Below are positions 35,808 to 44,458 of a stretch of DNA of 64,000 nt, in pieces. The stretch comes from Prevotella sp. (GTDB lineage: Bacteria; Bacteroidota; Bacteroidia; Bacteroidales; Bacteroidaceae). The DNA lies in assembly GCA_017471245.1 (NCBI GenBank), contig JAFUVB010000084.1, positions 1-64,000 of the forward strand. Direction: 5' to 3'. Below the pieces are notes generated by a model. The model ran no database searches. It was not told where the DNA came from and was given only the letters and a program-made list of their open reading frames with translations. How positions within the stretch are numbered: the stretch's first letter is position 1; each line of letters starts with the position of its first letter. Position numbers and translations under genes: made by a program.

Positions 35808-36884
35808 ATGATTAATAGAGAATTAATCCGAATCAAGATAGTACAGCTGATATACTCTTACTATCAGAATGGAAACCGAAACATCGACGCTGCGGAAAAG
35901 GAACTCCTGTTTAGCCTCTCAAAAGCTTATGACTTGTACAACTATTTGCTTGCACTGATTGTGGCTGTCACCAAGGAGGCAAGGAAACACGTGGAAATAG
36001 CAACCGCAAGAGCCAAGAGAGAGAACAAAGAACTTCCTTCAGAAAAATTCATCTACAACAAGTTCGCCCTTCAGCTTGAAGAGAACAGAATGCTCAACGA
36101 ATTCATCGAAAGCCAAAATGCAACTTGGGACAATGACGTTGAATTCGTGAGAAAGCTCTATTCTCAGATCACGCAGAGCACGATTTACCAAGAATATATC
36201 GCCAGCAAGGACGACAGCTATGACACCGATCGCGAGCTTTGGCGCAAGATATACAAGACGCTCGTGGTGAACAATGAAGACTTAGACGCACTGCTCGAAG
36301 AGAAAAGCCTTTATTGGAACGATGACAAGGAGATAGTCGACACTTTCGTGCTGAAGACAATCAACCGCTTCGAACCCAAGAACAAGTCGAAGCAGGAACT
36401 GCTTCCTGAATACAAAGACGAAGAAGACAAGGACTTCGCCCGCAAGTTGTTCAGGGCAACCATACTGAATGCCGACCAGTATCAGCGCTATATGAGCGAG
36501 ACAAGCCGCAACTGGGACTTCTCGCGCCTTGCCTATATGGACATCGTGATCATGCAAATCGCCATTGCCGAAATGCTCACCTTCCCGGGAATACCCATCA
36601 GCGTGACCATCAACGAGTACCTGGAACTGTCGAAGATATATAGCACACCGAAGAGCAGTGGCTATATCAACGGAATGTTAGACAGCATTGCCCGCCATCT
36701 GTCGACTCAGGGTATCTTGCTGAAACCCGTACCCGAGCGCATGAGAAAACCAAGACCGGCAGCAAAGCCCAAACAGGCATTAAAGCCCAAACAGGACGAA
36801 GAGCACCAACAGACAGAAGATGCGAAACAGGCAGCCGAGCCAAAGCAGGCTGAAGATGCTAAAGAGAAAGAAGCAAAGAACTAA
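35808..36884 (+). CDS. nusB: transcription antitermination factor NusB, with long N-terminal and C-terminal additions
   Basis: 358 aa, far longer than the 140 aa of E. coli NusB but in line with Bacteroidetes NusB. The N-terminus (LIRIKIVQLIYSYYQNG) and the C-terminal helices (NWDFSRLAYMDIVIMQIAIAEMLTFPGIPISVTINEYLELSKIY: only parts needed for recognition) match the NusB fold used in rRNA antitermination. The last about 50 residues are a Lys/Ala/Pro/Gln repeat (KPKQALKPKQDEE...), probably disordered. First gene of an operon that ends with the terminator at 39264. Confidence 0.92.
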   Translation: MINRELIRIKIVQLIYSYYQNGNRNIDAAEKELLFSLSKAYDLYNYLLALIVAVTKEARKHVEIATARAKRENKELPSEKFIYNKFALQLEENRMLNEFIESQNATWDNDVEFVRKLYSQITQSTIYQEYIASKDDSYDTDRELWRKIYKTLVVNNEDLDALLEEKSLYWNDDKEIVDTFVLKTINRFEPKNKSKQELLPEYKDEEDKDFARKLFRATILNADQYQRYMSETSRNWDFSRLAYMDIVIMQIAIAEMLTFPGIPISVTINEYLELSKIYSTPKSSGYINGMLDSIARHLSTQGILLKPVPERMRKPRPAAKPKQALKPKQDEEHQQTEDAKQAAEPKQAEDAKEKEAKN

Positions 36885-36899
36885 TAAATACAAATTGAA

Positions 36900-37238
36900 A
36901 TGACTACAATCGTATTAGCAGCACAGGCCGCCCAGCAAGGTGGAGGCGGCATGAGTTTCATCATCATGATGGTTGCCATCTTTGCCATCATGTGGTTCTT
37001 CATGATCCGTCCGCAGCAGAAGAAGCAGAAGGAAATACGCAATTTCCAGAATGCGCTCGCTGTGGGAACCAAGGTTGTTACCGGCGGTGGAATATATGGT
37101 ACGGTGAAGAGCATTGATCTCGCCACAAACACCGTGGAAGTGGAAATTGCCAGAGGCGTTGTCATACGCGTTGACCGCGGCTATGTATTTGCCGATGCCA
37201 GTTCTTCAGCAATGAACGGCCAGCAGAACGCTAAGTAA
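36900..37238 (+). CDS. yajC: YajC, accessory subunit of the Sec translocon
   Basis: 112 aa. One membrane span (about 17-38, FIIMMVAIFAIMWFFMIRPQQKK), then the conserved YajC beta domain (VGTKVVTGGGIYGTVKSID). It associates with SecDF in the inner membrane. 15 nt after nusB. Confidence 0.95.
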   Translation: MTTIVLAAQAAQQGGGGMSFIIMMVAIFAIMWFFMIRPQQKKQKEIRNFQNALAVGTKVVTGGGIYGTVKSIDLATNTVEVEIARGVVIRVDRGYVFADASSSAMNGQQNAK

Positions 37239-37247
37239 TCAACCGAA

Positions 37248-38225
37248 GTGGGGCGACTGTCAGACACATTGCATCTCGTCAGGAATTTCTTTTTCAATTT
37301 AGTGAACAAGGAGTTCCTGATATTTCTGTTTTTTCTTCTGCTGAGCGGAGCGTTCTGGCTCATCACCACCATGAACGAAACCTACGAGAAGGAAATACCG
37401 ATACCGCTGCGCTTAGAGGGTATGCCAAAGAACGTGGTTGTGACAAGCGACACTGAAGACACGCTCCGGGTAACCGTGCGCGACCGCGGCTATGTGCTGG
37501 CATCCTATCTTTACGGCGGAAATATCATGCCGTTGCGCCTCAACTTCAATACATATAATAAAGGTAACGGGCGCGGATCAGCCTCCACATCCGACCTTCA
37601 GAAGCTCATCTACCAGCGAATCTTTAAATCATCGCGCATCACATCCATCAAGCCCGACAAGTTTGAATACACTTACAACAACGGCGAGAGTAAGCTCGTT
37701 TCCGTCAGTCTCGCAGGTAAGATCCTGCCTGGAAAGAGCTATTATCTCTCGAAAATCAAGTTCACACCCGAGTTCGTAACCATATACGCGGAGAAGAACA
37801 AGCTGGACAGCATCAAAACCATGTTCACCGAAAAACTGAACATCGCAAATGTGACCGACACGCTGGAGCAGACGGTGAGCCTCACTAAGATAAGAGGAGT
37901 GAAGGCATTGCCGTCGACAGTCAAGATGAGCATCTATCCCGACGTGCTTACAGAAGAAAGCATCGAAGTACCCATCACTGCTGTGAACATGCCCGAAGGA
38001 AAAGTGCTGCGCACCTTCCCTTCACGAGTGAAAGTACTGTTCACCACAGGAGCCAGTATGTATCGAGGCATTCATGCAGAGCAGTTCCGCGTGGAAGCCG
38101 ACTATAATGAAATACAAGACCACCCGTCGGAGAAATGCTCCATTCGCGTGGTTATGGCACCCTCTTCCCTGCGAAACATCAGGACAGAACCCGAGCAAGT
38201 GGATTATTTGATTGAGGCGCAATGA
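37248..38225 (+). CDS. YbbR-domain membrane protein
   Basis: 325 aa, GTG start 9 nt after yajC. An N-terminal span (about 22-42, FLIFLFFLLLSGAFWLIT) anchors two or three YbbR-like domains outside the cytoplasm. In Firmicutes YbbR (CdaR) regulates the diadenylate cyclase CdaA; here no cyclase is adjacent, so the role is open. It overlaps coaE by 4 nt (ATGA). Confidence 0.88.
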   Translation: MGRLSDTLHLVRNFFFNLVNKEFLIFLFFLLLSGAFWLITTMNETYEKEIPIPLRLEGMPKNVVVTSDTEDTLRVTVRDRGYVLASYLYGGNIMPLRLNFNTYNKGNGRGSASTSDLQKLIYQRIFKSSRITSIKPDKFEYTYNNGESKLVSVSLAGKILPGKSYYLSKIKFTPEFVTIYAEKNKLDSIKTMFTEKLNIANVTDTLEQTVSLTKIRGVKALPSTVKMSIYPDVLTEESIEVPITAVNMPEGKVLRTFPSRVKVLFTTGASMYRGIHAEQFRVEADYNEIQDHPSEKCSIRVVMAPSSLRNIRTEPEQVDYLIEAQ

Positions 38226-38797
38226 GGATCGCAATCACAGGTGGCATCGGCAGTGGAAAGAGCTTTGTATGCCGGAAACTGAACGAAATGGGCATCACAG
38301 TATACGACTGTGACCATGAAGCCAAGCGGTTGATCGCCACGTCGGCTGAGATACGCGAAAAGCTCATCGCCTTGGTGGGCGCAGAAGTATATCTCGACGG
38401 CACGCTCAACAAGCCCGTACTCGCCAAATTCCTGCTGCAGTCGGAAGCCAACAAGCAAATGGTGAACGACATAGTGCACCCCGCCGTTGCTGCCGACTAC
38501 ATGCAATCAGGGAAGGAATGGCTCGAAAGCGCCATCCTCTTCGAAAGCGGATTCCACAAGAGGGTTCCTTTCGACCATGTGGTATGCGTGTCAGCACCAT
38601 TAGAAGTGAGGATCTCACGGGTGATGGCACGCGATGGTATCTCCCGAAACAAGGCATTGCAATGGATACGCGCACAGATGCCGCAGAAAGAAATCATCAG
38701 CCGCAGCCAATACGAGATAGTGAACGACGGGAAACAAGACATTGAACAACAATTAAATCATATCATAAACCAAATAACAAAGAAACGACAGCAATGA
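38222..38797 (+). CDS. coaE: dephospho-CoA kinase
   Basis: 191 aa. The last step of CoA synthesis. P-loop ITGGIGSGKS at residues 4-13, YDCDHEAKRLI substrate motif, and ESAILFESGFHK lid region. Overlaps both neighbours by 4 nt. Confidence 0.96.
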   Translation: MRIAITGGIGSGKSFVCRKLNEMGITVYDCDHEAKRLIATSAEIREKLIALVGAEVYLDGTLNKPVLAKFLLQSEANKQMVNDIVHPAVAADYMQSGKEWLESAILFESGFHKRVPFDHVVCVSAPLEVRISRVMARDGISRNKALQWIRAQMPQKEIISRSQYEIVNDGKQDIEQQLNHIINQITKKRQQ

Positions 38798-39237
38798 AAC
38801 AGACAATTCTTTCAATTGCAGGCAAACCAGGACTCTACAAGCTGGTTTCGAGAAGCAAGATGAATTTAATCGTGGAATCAATCGACGAAACACATAGACG
38901 CATGCCGGCATTTGGCACCGACAGGATTACGTCGCTTGCCGACATCGCCATGTACACCGATGCCGAAGATGTACCCCTGATGACCATCCTCGCCTCCCTA
39001 CGCGACAAAGAAGAGGGCAAGGAAGTATCCATCAACTTCAAAAAATGCCCAAGCAAGGAGCTGCGCGAGTATTTCTCGCAGATTCTTCCCGGCTTCGACC
39101 GCGACCGCGTGCACGACAGCGACATCAAAAAGCTCTTCCAGTGGTACAACATTCTGGTGAAGAACGGCATTACAGACTTCGAAGAGGAGATGAAACCCAC
39201 GGAAGGCGACAACATCGACGACCGAAAAGAAATGTAA
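38794..39237 (+). CDS. DUF5606 family protein
   Basis: 147 aa, soluble. Recognised by ILSIAGKPGLYKLVSRSKMNLIVESID, a conserved start of DUF5606 proteins, which in Bacteroidetes sit next to coaE. Function unknown; the ATG overlaps the coaE stop. Last gene before a strong terminator. Confidence 0.85.
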   Translation: MKQTILSIAGKPGLYKLVSRSKMNLIVESIDETHRRMPAFGTDRITSLADIAMYTDAEDVPLMTILASLRDKEEGKEVSINFKKCPSKELREYFSQILPGFDRDRVHDSDIKKLFQWYNILVKNGITDFEEEMKPTEGDNIDDRKEM

Positions 39238-39263
39238 AAGACCATTCACATTCGCCCATTTAT

Positions 39264-39305
39264 GACAAGTTGGCATTCCTTTATGCCAACTTGTCTTGTT
39301 TTTTC
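39264..39305 (+). terminator. terminator of the nusB-DUF5606 operon
   Basis: GACAAGTTGGCAT pairs perfectly with ATGCCAACTTGTC (13 bp, 6-nt loop), followed by TTGTTTTTT. Confidence 0.92.
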
Positions 39306-39403
39306 TGCTGGTACACTTGTTGCAAATATATCAGTGAGCGCCGCTGATAAAGCAGCGACGGCTCAACAACATTAACAACAAAGTAAACATTTAAAATATA
39401 ATT

Positions 39404-39411
39404 AGGAGGTA
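39404..39411 (+). promoter_or_regulatory. strong ribosome binding site of hsp20
   Basis: AGGAGGT a few nt before the ATG at 39418; nearly all other genes here lack such a site, so efficient translation of the chaperone is implied. A second ATG follows at 39421. Confidence 0.8.
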
Positions 39412-39417
39412 AAAATT

Positions 39418-39846
39418 ATGATGTACCCTACATTTGCAAGAAATTCATGGTTACCAACAGTGTTCAACGATTTGTTTGATGCCGACTTTATGCCAAAGGC
39501 AAACGCCACGGCTCCCGCCATCAACGTGAAGGAAACCGACAAAGAATATATCGTGGAGCTGGCTGCTCCGGGCATGAAGAAAGAAGATTTCGACGTGAAC
39601 ATCAACCACGAGGGCAATCTGGTGATCAAGATGGAGAACAAACATGAGTCCAAGGAGGAGGACAAAAAGGCTCGCTACCTGCGCCGCGAGTTCAGCTACA
39701 CGAAGTTTGAGCAGACACTGATACTGCCCGACGACGTTGACAAGGAGAAAATCGGGGCAAAAGTGAGCGACGGAGTGCTCACCGTAGCACTGCCCAAGAT
39801 GGTGAAGGAGGAAGTGAGGGTGGCTCGCCAGATATCTGTAGACTGA
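39418..39846 (+). CDS. Hsp20/alpha-crystallin small heat-shock protein
   Basis: 142 aa. An alpha-crystallin domain about 35-130 (INVKETDKEYIVELAAPGMKKEDFDVNI, FSYTKFEQTLILPDDVD, SDGVLTVALPK) holds unfolded proteins in an ATP-independent way. The C-terminal IxI-like motif is weak. Strong Shine-Dalgarno site; terminator at 39963. Confidence 0.95.
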   Translation: MMYPTFARNSWLPTVFNDLFDADFMPKANATAPAINVKETDKEYIVELAAPGMKKEDFDVNINHEGNLVIKMENKHESKEEDKKARYLRREFSYTKFEQTLILPDDVDKEKIGAKVSDGVLTVALPKMVKEEVRVARQISVD

Positions 39847-39962
39847 TGCACCCCGCCTTCATCGAAAGGCAAAACGACATAGGTATTCATAAGAAATGAT
39901 GATTCAATAGATGTTATTAGTTTTGGGTTAGATTATTAATTGTGTGATTGTTAGATTTTGTG

Positions 39963-39996
39963 CTCCCCGAGTGTGTGAACATTCGGGGAGTTTTTA
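39963..39996 (+). terminator. terminator of hsp20
   Basis: CTCCCCGA pairs with TCGGGGAG (8 bp, 12-nt loop), followed by TTTTTAT; 117 bp past the stop. Confidence 0.85.
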
Positions 39997-40019
39997 TGTT
40001 TATCAGTATCTGTATCCAT

Positions 40020-40600
40020 ACTGGTAAAACGGAGTTTCCGTGCTGTTGCGCACAAATAGCTGTGTATCAACTAATTACTAAAATCTATGCGTTACCCGCT
40101 GCGTTACTCGCTGCGTTACCAACTGAGTATTTCGTTGACCATTGAACATTGACCATTGACCATTGAACGTTGGCCATTGACCATTGAACGTTGGCCATTG
40201 ACCATTGAAAATTGACCGTTGAACATTGCTTTGATAGATGGTCAACGATTAATAGTCGATGGAAAATAACCATCGCTCTATGGTCAATGCTCAATAATCA
40301 ATGGTCAATATTCTATGGTCATCGATTAAGAGTCAATGGAGAATGACCAACGCTCAATGGTCAATGGTCAACGTTCAATGGTCAACGGTCAACGTTCAAT
40401 GGTCAATGGTCAACGGTCAATGTTCAATGCTCAACGTTCAATGGTCAATGGTCAATGTTCAATGGTCAACGAAATACTCAGTTGGTAACGCAGCGAGTAA
40501 CGCAGCGGGTAACACATAGATTTACATAAACCATTGATATACAGATATTTGCACAAAACTACACAGTAATACTGTTTTTCATGAAGGAGTGAGATAAATC
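40020..40600. repeat. giant intergenic palindrome, copy B3
   Basis: The inner arms 40081-40173 and 40431-40523 are reverse complements with about one mismatch in 93 nt (GTTACCCGCTGCGTTACTCG..., then heptamers of ATTGACC/ATTGAAC). The outer parts (to about 40020 and 40600) are more diverged. The centre holds the core GATTAATAGTCGATGG (about 40230-40275), shared with B1, and a second degenerate copy of it near 40314-40360. Frames inside are artefacts. The whole 39847-40986 gap has no gene. Confidence 0.9.
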
Positions 40601-40626
40601 CCATGATTTCACGAGTGCTCGGCATA

Positions 40627-40803
40627 CGCCGCAAAACATACGCTTTTACACTCTGAAACATACGTTTTCAGCGTGCAAAAAATATGGTTTTGCATCTCAA
40701 ATGCTATGGTTTTTCTTTCTCAAAGCTATGGTTTTTCTTTCTCAAAGCTATGGTTTTACCCCTCAAAAGCTATGCTTTTCCTCCCCAAACCTATGCTTTA
40801 GGG
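40627..40803. repeat. array of CTATGGTTTT-like units, about 22-bp spacing (copy A4)
   Basis: Seven or eight units (AAAACATACGCTTTT, AAAGCTATGGTTTTTC, AAAAGCTATGCTTTTC and others), outside the right end of B3. Confidence 0.85.
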
Positions 40804-40944
40804 CAGGCTTACGATGCCACTCTGAAAGAACCGGTATTGCTTTTTGCCCGCAGTAGCTGCCCATGGGGTTGCGGCGAATTATTAAACTTCTTTAATCTGC
40901 TGATTTGAGCAGTGTGTTTTCTTCTCCGTTTGGAAAGAAAGTGT

Positions 40945-40952
40945 TATTTTTG
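40945..40952 (+). promoter_or_regulatory. -7 box of the racemase-like gene
   Basis: TATTTTTG fits TAnnTTTG, about 35 nt before the ATG; -33 not clear. Confidence 0.45.
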
Positions 40953-40986
40953 CAAAAGAAAACAATAACTTAAAAACTGAAACATC

Positions 40987-41646
40987 ATGATTAGAGTAGT
41001 TTGCGTTCATACCGCCATGGCTCTCGTGGAGCCGATGACGAAGATTTTCAAGGAAATTCTTCCCGAAGTGAAACTGAACCACATCGCCGATGACTCGCTG
41101 ATTCAAGAGGTGATTGCCAACAACGAGGTGACTCCGGCGGTGCGCCGCCGACTGCTGTCTTACTACAATGCAGCAGCCGATTCGGGAGCCGACGTGGTGT
41201 TCAACACCTGTTCATCGGTGGGCGACATAGCCGACTATGGCAACATATATGCGCGCATCCCCATCTTCCGCATCGATCAGCCCATGGCAGCCAAGGCTGT
41301 GGCATCGGCAAACCGCATCGGCGTGATTTCCACTCTGCCGACAACGCTCGCCCCCACGCGCAGACTGTTAGAGAATGAAGCGAAGAAAGCTTGCAGAGAG
41401 GTGGTTTTGGTTGACGGACTTGCCGACGGAGCTTTTGCTGCCGGGCAGAGCGGCGACGGCGAAACCCACGACCGTCTGATAGCCGAGGCTGCTGCGCGCA
41501 TTGCCGATCAGGTGGATCTGTTTGTGCTGGCACAGGGATCCATGGCCCGCATGGAGCAGCGCCTTGCCGAAATCACAGGCAAGCCCGTGCTTTCGAGCCC
41601 TGTCTTAGGTGTGGAAGGTCTCAAGAAATTCCTGAAACTGGGCTAA
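40987..41646 (+). CDS. Asp/Glu racemase-superfamily protein with one catalytic-type Cys
   Basis: 219 aa, soluble. The two-lobed racemase superfamily fold is suggested by CVHTAMALVEPM, VVFNTCSSVGD (first Cys position) and a C-terminal LFVLAQGSMARME. True Asp/Glu and hydantoin racemases have a second Cys in that last segment; here it reads AQGSMARM, so the two-base racemase mechanism looks unavailable. It may be an isomerase, lyase or decarboxylase acting on the acid handled by this locus. Followed by an MFS carrier on the same strand. Confidence 0.8.
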   Translation: MIRVVCVHTAMALVEPMTKIFKEILPEVKLNHIADDSLIQEVIANNEVTPAVRRRLLSYYNAAADSGADVVFNTCSSVGDIADYGNIYARIPIFRIDQPMAAKAVASANRIGVISTLPTTLAPTRRLLENEAKKACREVVLVDGLADGAFAAGQSGDGETHDRLIAEAAARIADQVDLFVLAQGSMARMEQRLAEITGKPVLSSPVLGVEGLKKFLKLG

Positions 41647-41740
41647 CGCTCACGGCAGATGAGCAGTTTCACATAAAGGAACTGAACGGCTGCGAATCAC
41701 GTAGCTAAACAAAAAACATCATTAAAAGCAGCAAAAAACC

Positions 41741-42973
41741 GTGAAGAAAAAGAATATCATCCTGACAATGCTTGTGATATTAGGCGTTGTCACGTTCCTC
41801 GATCGCATCAACATCAGCGTGGCTGGGTCGTCAATCATGGCCGACCTGGGATTGTCGCCGTCAGAATGGGGATGGGTGCAGAGCGCGTTTATCCTCAGTT
41901 ATGGACTGATGCAGATACCGATGGGTGCCTTCGGCGATCGCCACGGTCACCGCAAGGTGCTCTCGCTCATCGTTCTCTGGTGGTCGCTGTTCACGGCATT
42001 CACCGGATTAGCAGGCGGATTGGCATCGCTGCTCATCATCCGCTTCATGTTCGGAGTGGGTGAAGCAGGATCATCACCGTGTTCCACGGGCGTGATCAGC
42101 CGCTGGTTCGAAAAGAGCGAAGTGGGAAAGGCTCAGGGTTATGTATGGGCTGCCAGCCGCATGGGTGGAGCACTCACGCCCTTTGTCGTCATTCCCGTGA
42201 TGGCATGGCTGGGCTGGCGTTCCGCTTTCTATCTGTTGGGAGCCTTGGGCGTGGTATGGGCCGCTGTGTGGTATTGGTACTATCGCGACAAGCAAATGGG
42301 CATTTCTGCCGCTGACCATGCCGAGAATGGCGGCGATGCGGTGCCTGCAGCCGAGAAAAAAGCCCTGCCCTGGCGCACCATCCTCCATTCCTCTCAGTTC
42401 TGGATCATCTGCGCCATGTATTTCTTCTATGCTTTCGGCAGCTGGTTCTTCTTCAGCTGGTTCCCGACGTTCATGGAACTGGGTCGCGGATTTGCCAAAA
42501 GCGAGCTCACATACGCCGTGGCAGTGCCGTTCATCATGAGCATGATTGGCAACATTTCCGGCGGTTATCTCACCGACAAGCTGTCGGCAAAGTACGGACT
42601 AAAGATCGGGCGCAAGGCACTGGGGTCTACTTCGTTGGCTGTTTCGGCTGTTTGCATGTTTCTCGCGGCATTCATTCCCGGAAAGATGGCAGTCTTCGTG
42701 TTCCTGTCGCTGTGCTTTGGCATCTTCGATTTGATGCTTCCCAGCGCATGGGCATTGTGCATCGACCTGGGCAAGCAGCATGCCGGAGCTATCTCAGGAG
42801 CCATGAACACCGCCGGAAACATAGGAGGTTTCTTTTGCGGCATTCTGTTCGGATTCCTCGTTCAGTCATCGGGCAACTACAACTTGCCGCTCTATATGAT
42901 TGCGGGAATGCTGATTATCAGTGCCATTCTCTTTATGTTTATCAACCCTGAGAAGCCAATTATTAAGGAGTAG
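41741..42973 (+). CDS. MFS transporter, anion:cation symporter type
   Basis: 410 aa, GTG start, twelve membrane helices. FLDRINISVAGSSIM at the start and GAFGDRHGHRK in the first cytosolic loop are typical of ACS carriers for sugar acids (galactonate, glucarate), with RFMFGVGEAGSSPCSTG in helix 4. The neighbouring DUF1537 kinase and BKACE enzyme make a hydroxy-acid or acid-sugar substrate likely. Inner membrane. Confidence 0.9.
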   Translation: MKKKNIILTMLVILGVVTFLDRINISVAGSSIMADLGLSPSEWGWVQSAFILSYGLMQIPMGAFGDRHGHRKVLSLIVLWWSLFTAFTGLAGGLASLLIIRFMFGVGEAGSSPCSTGVISRWFEKSEVGKAQGYVWAASRMGGALTPFVVIPVMAWLGWRSAFYLLGALGVVWAAVWYWYYRDKQMGISAADHAENGGDAVPAAEKKALPWRTILHSSQFWIICAMYFFYAFGSWFFFSWFPTFMELGRGFAKSELTYAVAVPFIMSMIGNISGGYLTDKLSAKYGLKIGRKALGSTSLAVSAVCMFLAAFIPGKMAVFVFLSLCFGIFDLMLPSAWALCIDLGKQHAGAISGAMNTAGNIGGFFCGILFGFLVQSSGNYNLPLYMIAGMLIISAILFMFINPEKPIIKE

Positions 42974-43212
42974 AGGAAAGTAATAAGAAGCAAGAGGCAA
43001 GAAGCAAGAGTATTTTAGAAGCAAGAAGCAAGAGGCAAGAAGCAAGAGGCAAGAAGCAAGAGATATGCATTGAGATACAAAGCTATATATGCCAGACTCA
43101 TGGTTCTATTCTCTTGCTTCTTGCTTCTTCTTTCTTGCTTCTTAATACTATTCTCTTGCTTCTTGCCTCTTGCTTCTTGCTTCTAAAATACTCTTGCTTC
43201 TTGCTTCTATTT
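42972..43212. repeat. inverted heptamer array, AGAAGCA/AGAGGCA type
   Basis: Left arm of AAGAAGC/AAGAGGC heptamers (42985-43063), centre of about 55 nt containing TTGAGATACAAAG and CATGGTTCTATTCTC, right arm of CTTGCTT/CTTGCCT (43108-43208). It can fold into a very long hairpin between the convergent MFS and DUF1537 genes. The reverse-complemented centre resembles that at 27890. Confidence 0.88.
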
Positions 43213-44433
43213 TCTAAACTTGCAATATACTTCTTTCAGCGAACCGGCATCGCCCACATTACCGGGGAAGATGATATAGGGGAATTGTTCGGTCATGATG
43301 CAGGGGACACTGGGAACTATCTGCCCGAGCACCTCTGCCGATTTTACGTTCAAGCCTTTTGTGAGTATATCGTGCGAGGTGATTCCGCCTTTCGCCACCA
43401 AATAGTCGGGAGTGAACGGAAGGTTGCGCACACTTTCCACGAGGAAATCAGACACGTGCTGCCCGAGCAGCTGCCGTTTGTCGGCATCATCTAAGCGGAG
43501 TTCCTTGCGCGAAGTGTATACTACGGGGGTGATGCCTTGTTTTGCGAGTGCTGATAACGCGCTGCTGGTCTCTTTCATCAGCACTTCCGGTTGGTCAAGA
43601 ATGCGCTGCACATCCACTTCCACCCCTTCCACTCCGTCGGAATCGAGCAGTTGCTGAAGCTGCAATGTGGTTTTGTTCACATGCGACCCTACAATGAAAC
43701 ACCCCACCCCAGCATGATGCTTCAGAATGGATCGGTCGAGAAGAGGCTTTTCACCGATACCGCTCATCGCTTTTGGCAGCGAAGAAGAGCTGCGAATCAC
43801 CACGGCACCGCTGAAATCCTTCGTATCGGCATCCATCTGCTCTGCAAAAGCATAGAGCTCCTCGTATGTTTCAGCATTCACAATCTGGTAATCATCAGCA
43901 TTTGCGCCCTTTTCGGCAATATAGTCACGCAGCACGGAGGTGTGATAAGCGAATACGTTGTCGCGGGCAAACTCCGTTTCAGATACAGGAATCAGCCTAT
44001 CACCGTCTTTCATATAGTGAATGCCGCCGATGGTAACGCGCCCCGCTTCAATAAATGCAGGACAGAACGGCACCTTCGGCCATACAGGAATACCCCACTC
44101 CACCAACACTTGTCTCATCACATCCGTCTCCAACGGGAAATGACCGCGCAAGCAGGAGTCGCTGCGACTGATGAAAACAAGCCGGTAACCGAACTCACGG
44201 TTCACCCGCAGCACCGATTCCATGGCTCCGCGCACCACTGCCGCTGCCTCTTGGCGCGTCATCGCCCGCGTATTAGTGAGTATATAGAAGAACGGCTGCG
44301 CGTCTTGAAAGGCATTGCTCACCTGTTCGTCTTCCCAACTGGTGATGAGCCTGCAGCCATGCACGGTCTGAATGCCCGTAGGGTCGTCGTCGAGCACGAC
44401 GAGTTTCGTATTCACATTCATATCTCTTGCCAC
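43207..44433 (-). CDS. four-carbon acid sugar kinase family protein (DUF1537)
   Basis: 408 aa. The N-terminal domain has LVVLDDDPTGIQTVHG and ISRSDSCLRGHFPLE (substrate side; most family members read KxDSTLRG). The C-terminal nucleotide-binding domain has VAKGGITSHDIL and FPGNVGDAGSL. Relatives (OtnK, DtnK, LtnK) phosphorylate D-erythronate, D- or L-threonate. The usual partners (PdxA2-type or LtnD dehydrogenase, OtnC) are not here; instead the gene lies 25 nt behind a BKACE gene. Substrate unknown. Confidence 0.88.
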   Translation of the reverse strand: MARDMNVNTKLVVLDDDPTGIQTVHGCRLITSWEDEQVSNAFQDAQPFFYILTNTRAMTRQEAAAVVRGAMESVLRVNREFGYRLVFISRSDSCLRGHFPLETDVMRQVLVEWGIPVWPKVPFCPAFIEAGRVTIGGIHYMKDGDRLIPVSETEFARDNVFAYHTSVLRDYIAEKGANADDYQIVNAETYEELYAFAEQMDADTKDFSGAVVIRSSSSLPKAMSGIGEKPLLDRSILKHHAGVGCFIVGSHVNKTTLQLQQLLDSDGVEGVEVDVQRILDQPEVLMKETSSALSALAKQGITPVVYTSRKELRLDDADKRQLLGQHVSDFLVESVRNLPFTPDYLVAKGGITSHDILTKGLNVKSAEVLGQIVPSVPCIMTEQFPYIIFPGNVGDAGSLKEVYCKFRK

Positions 44434-44458
44434 TGTCTATCTTGATTCAACCACCGTC

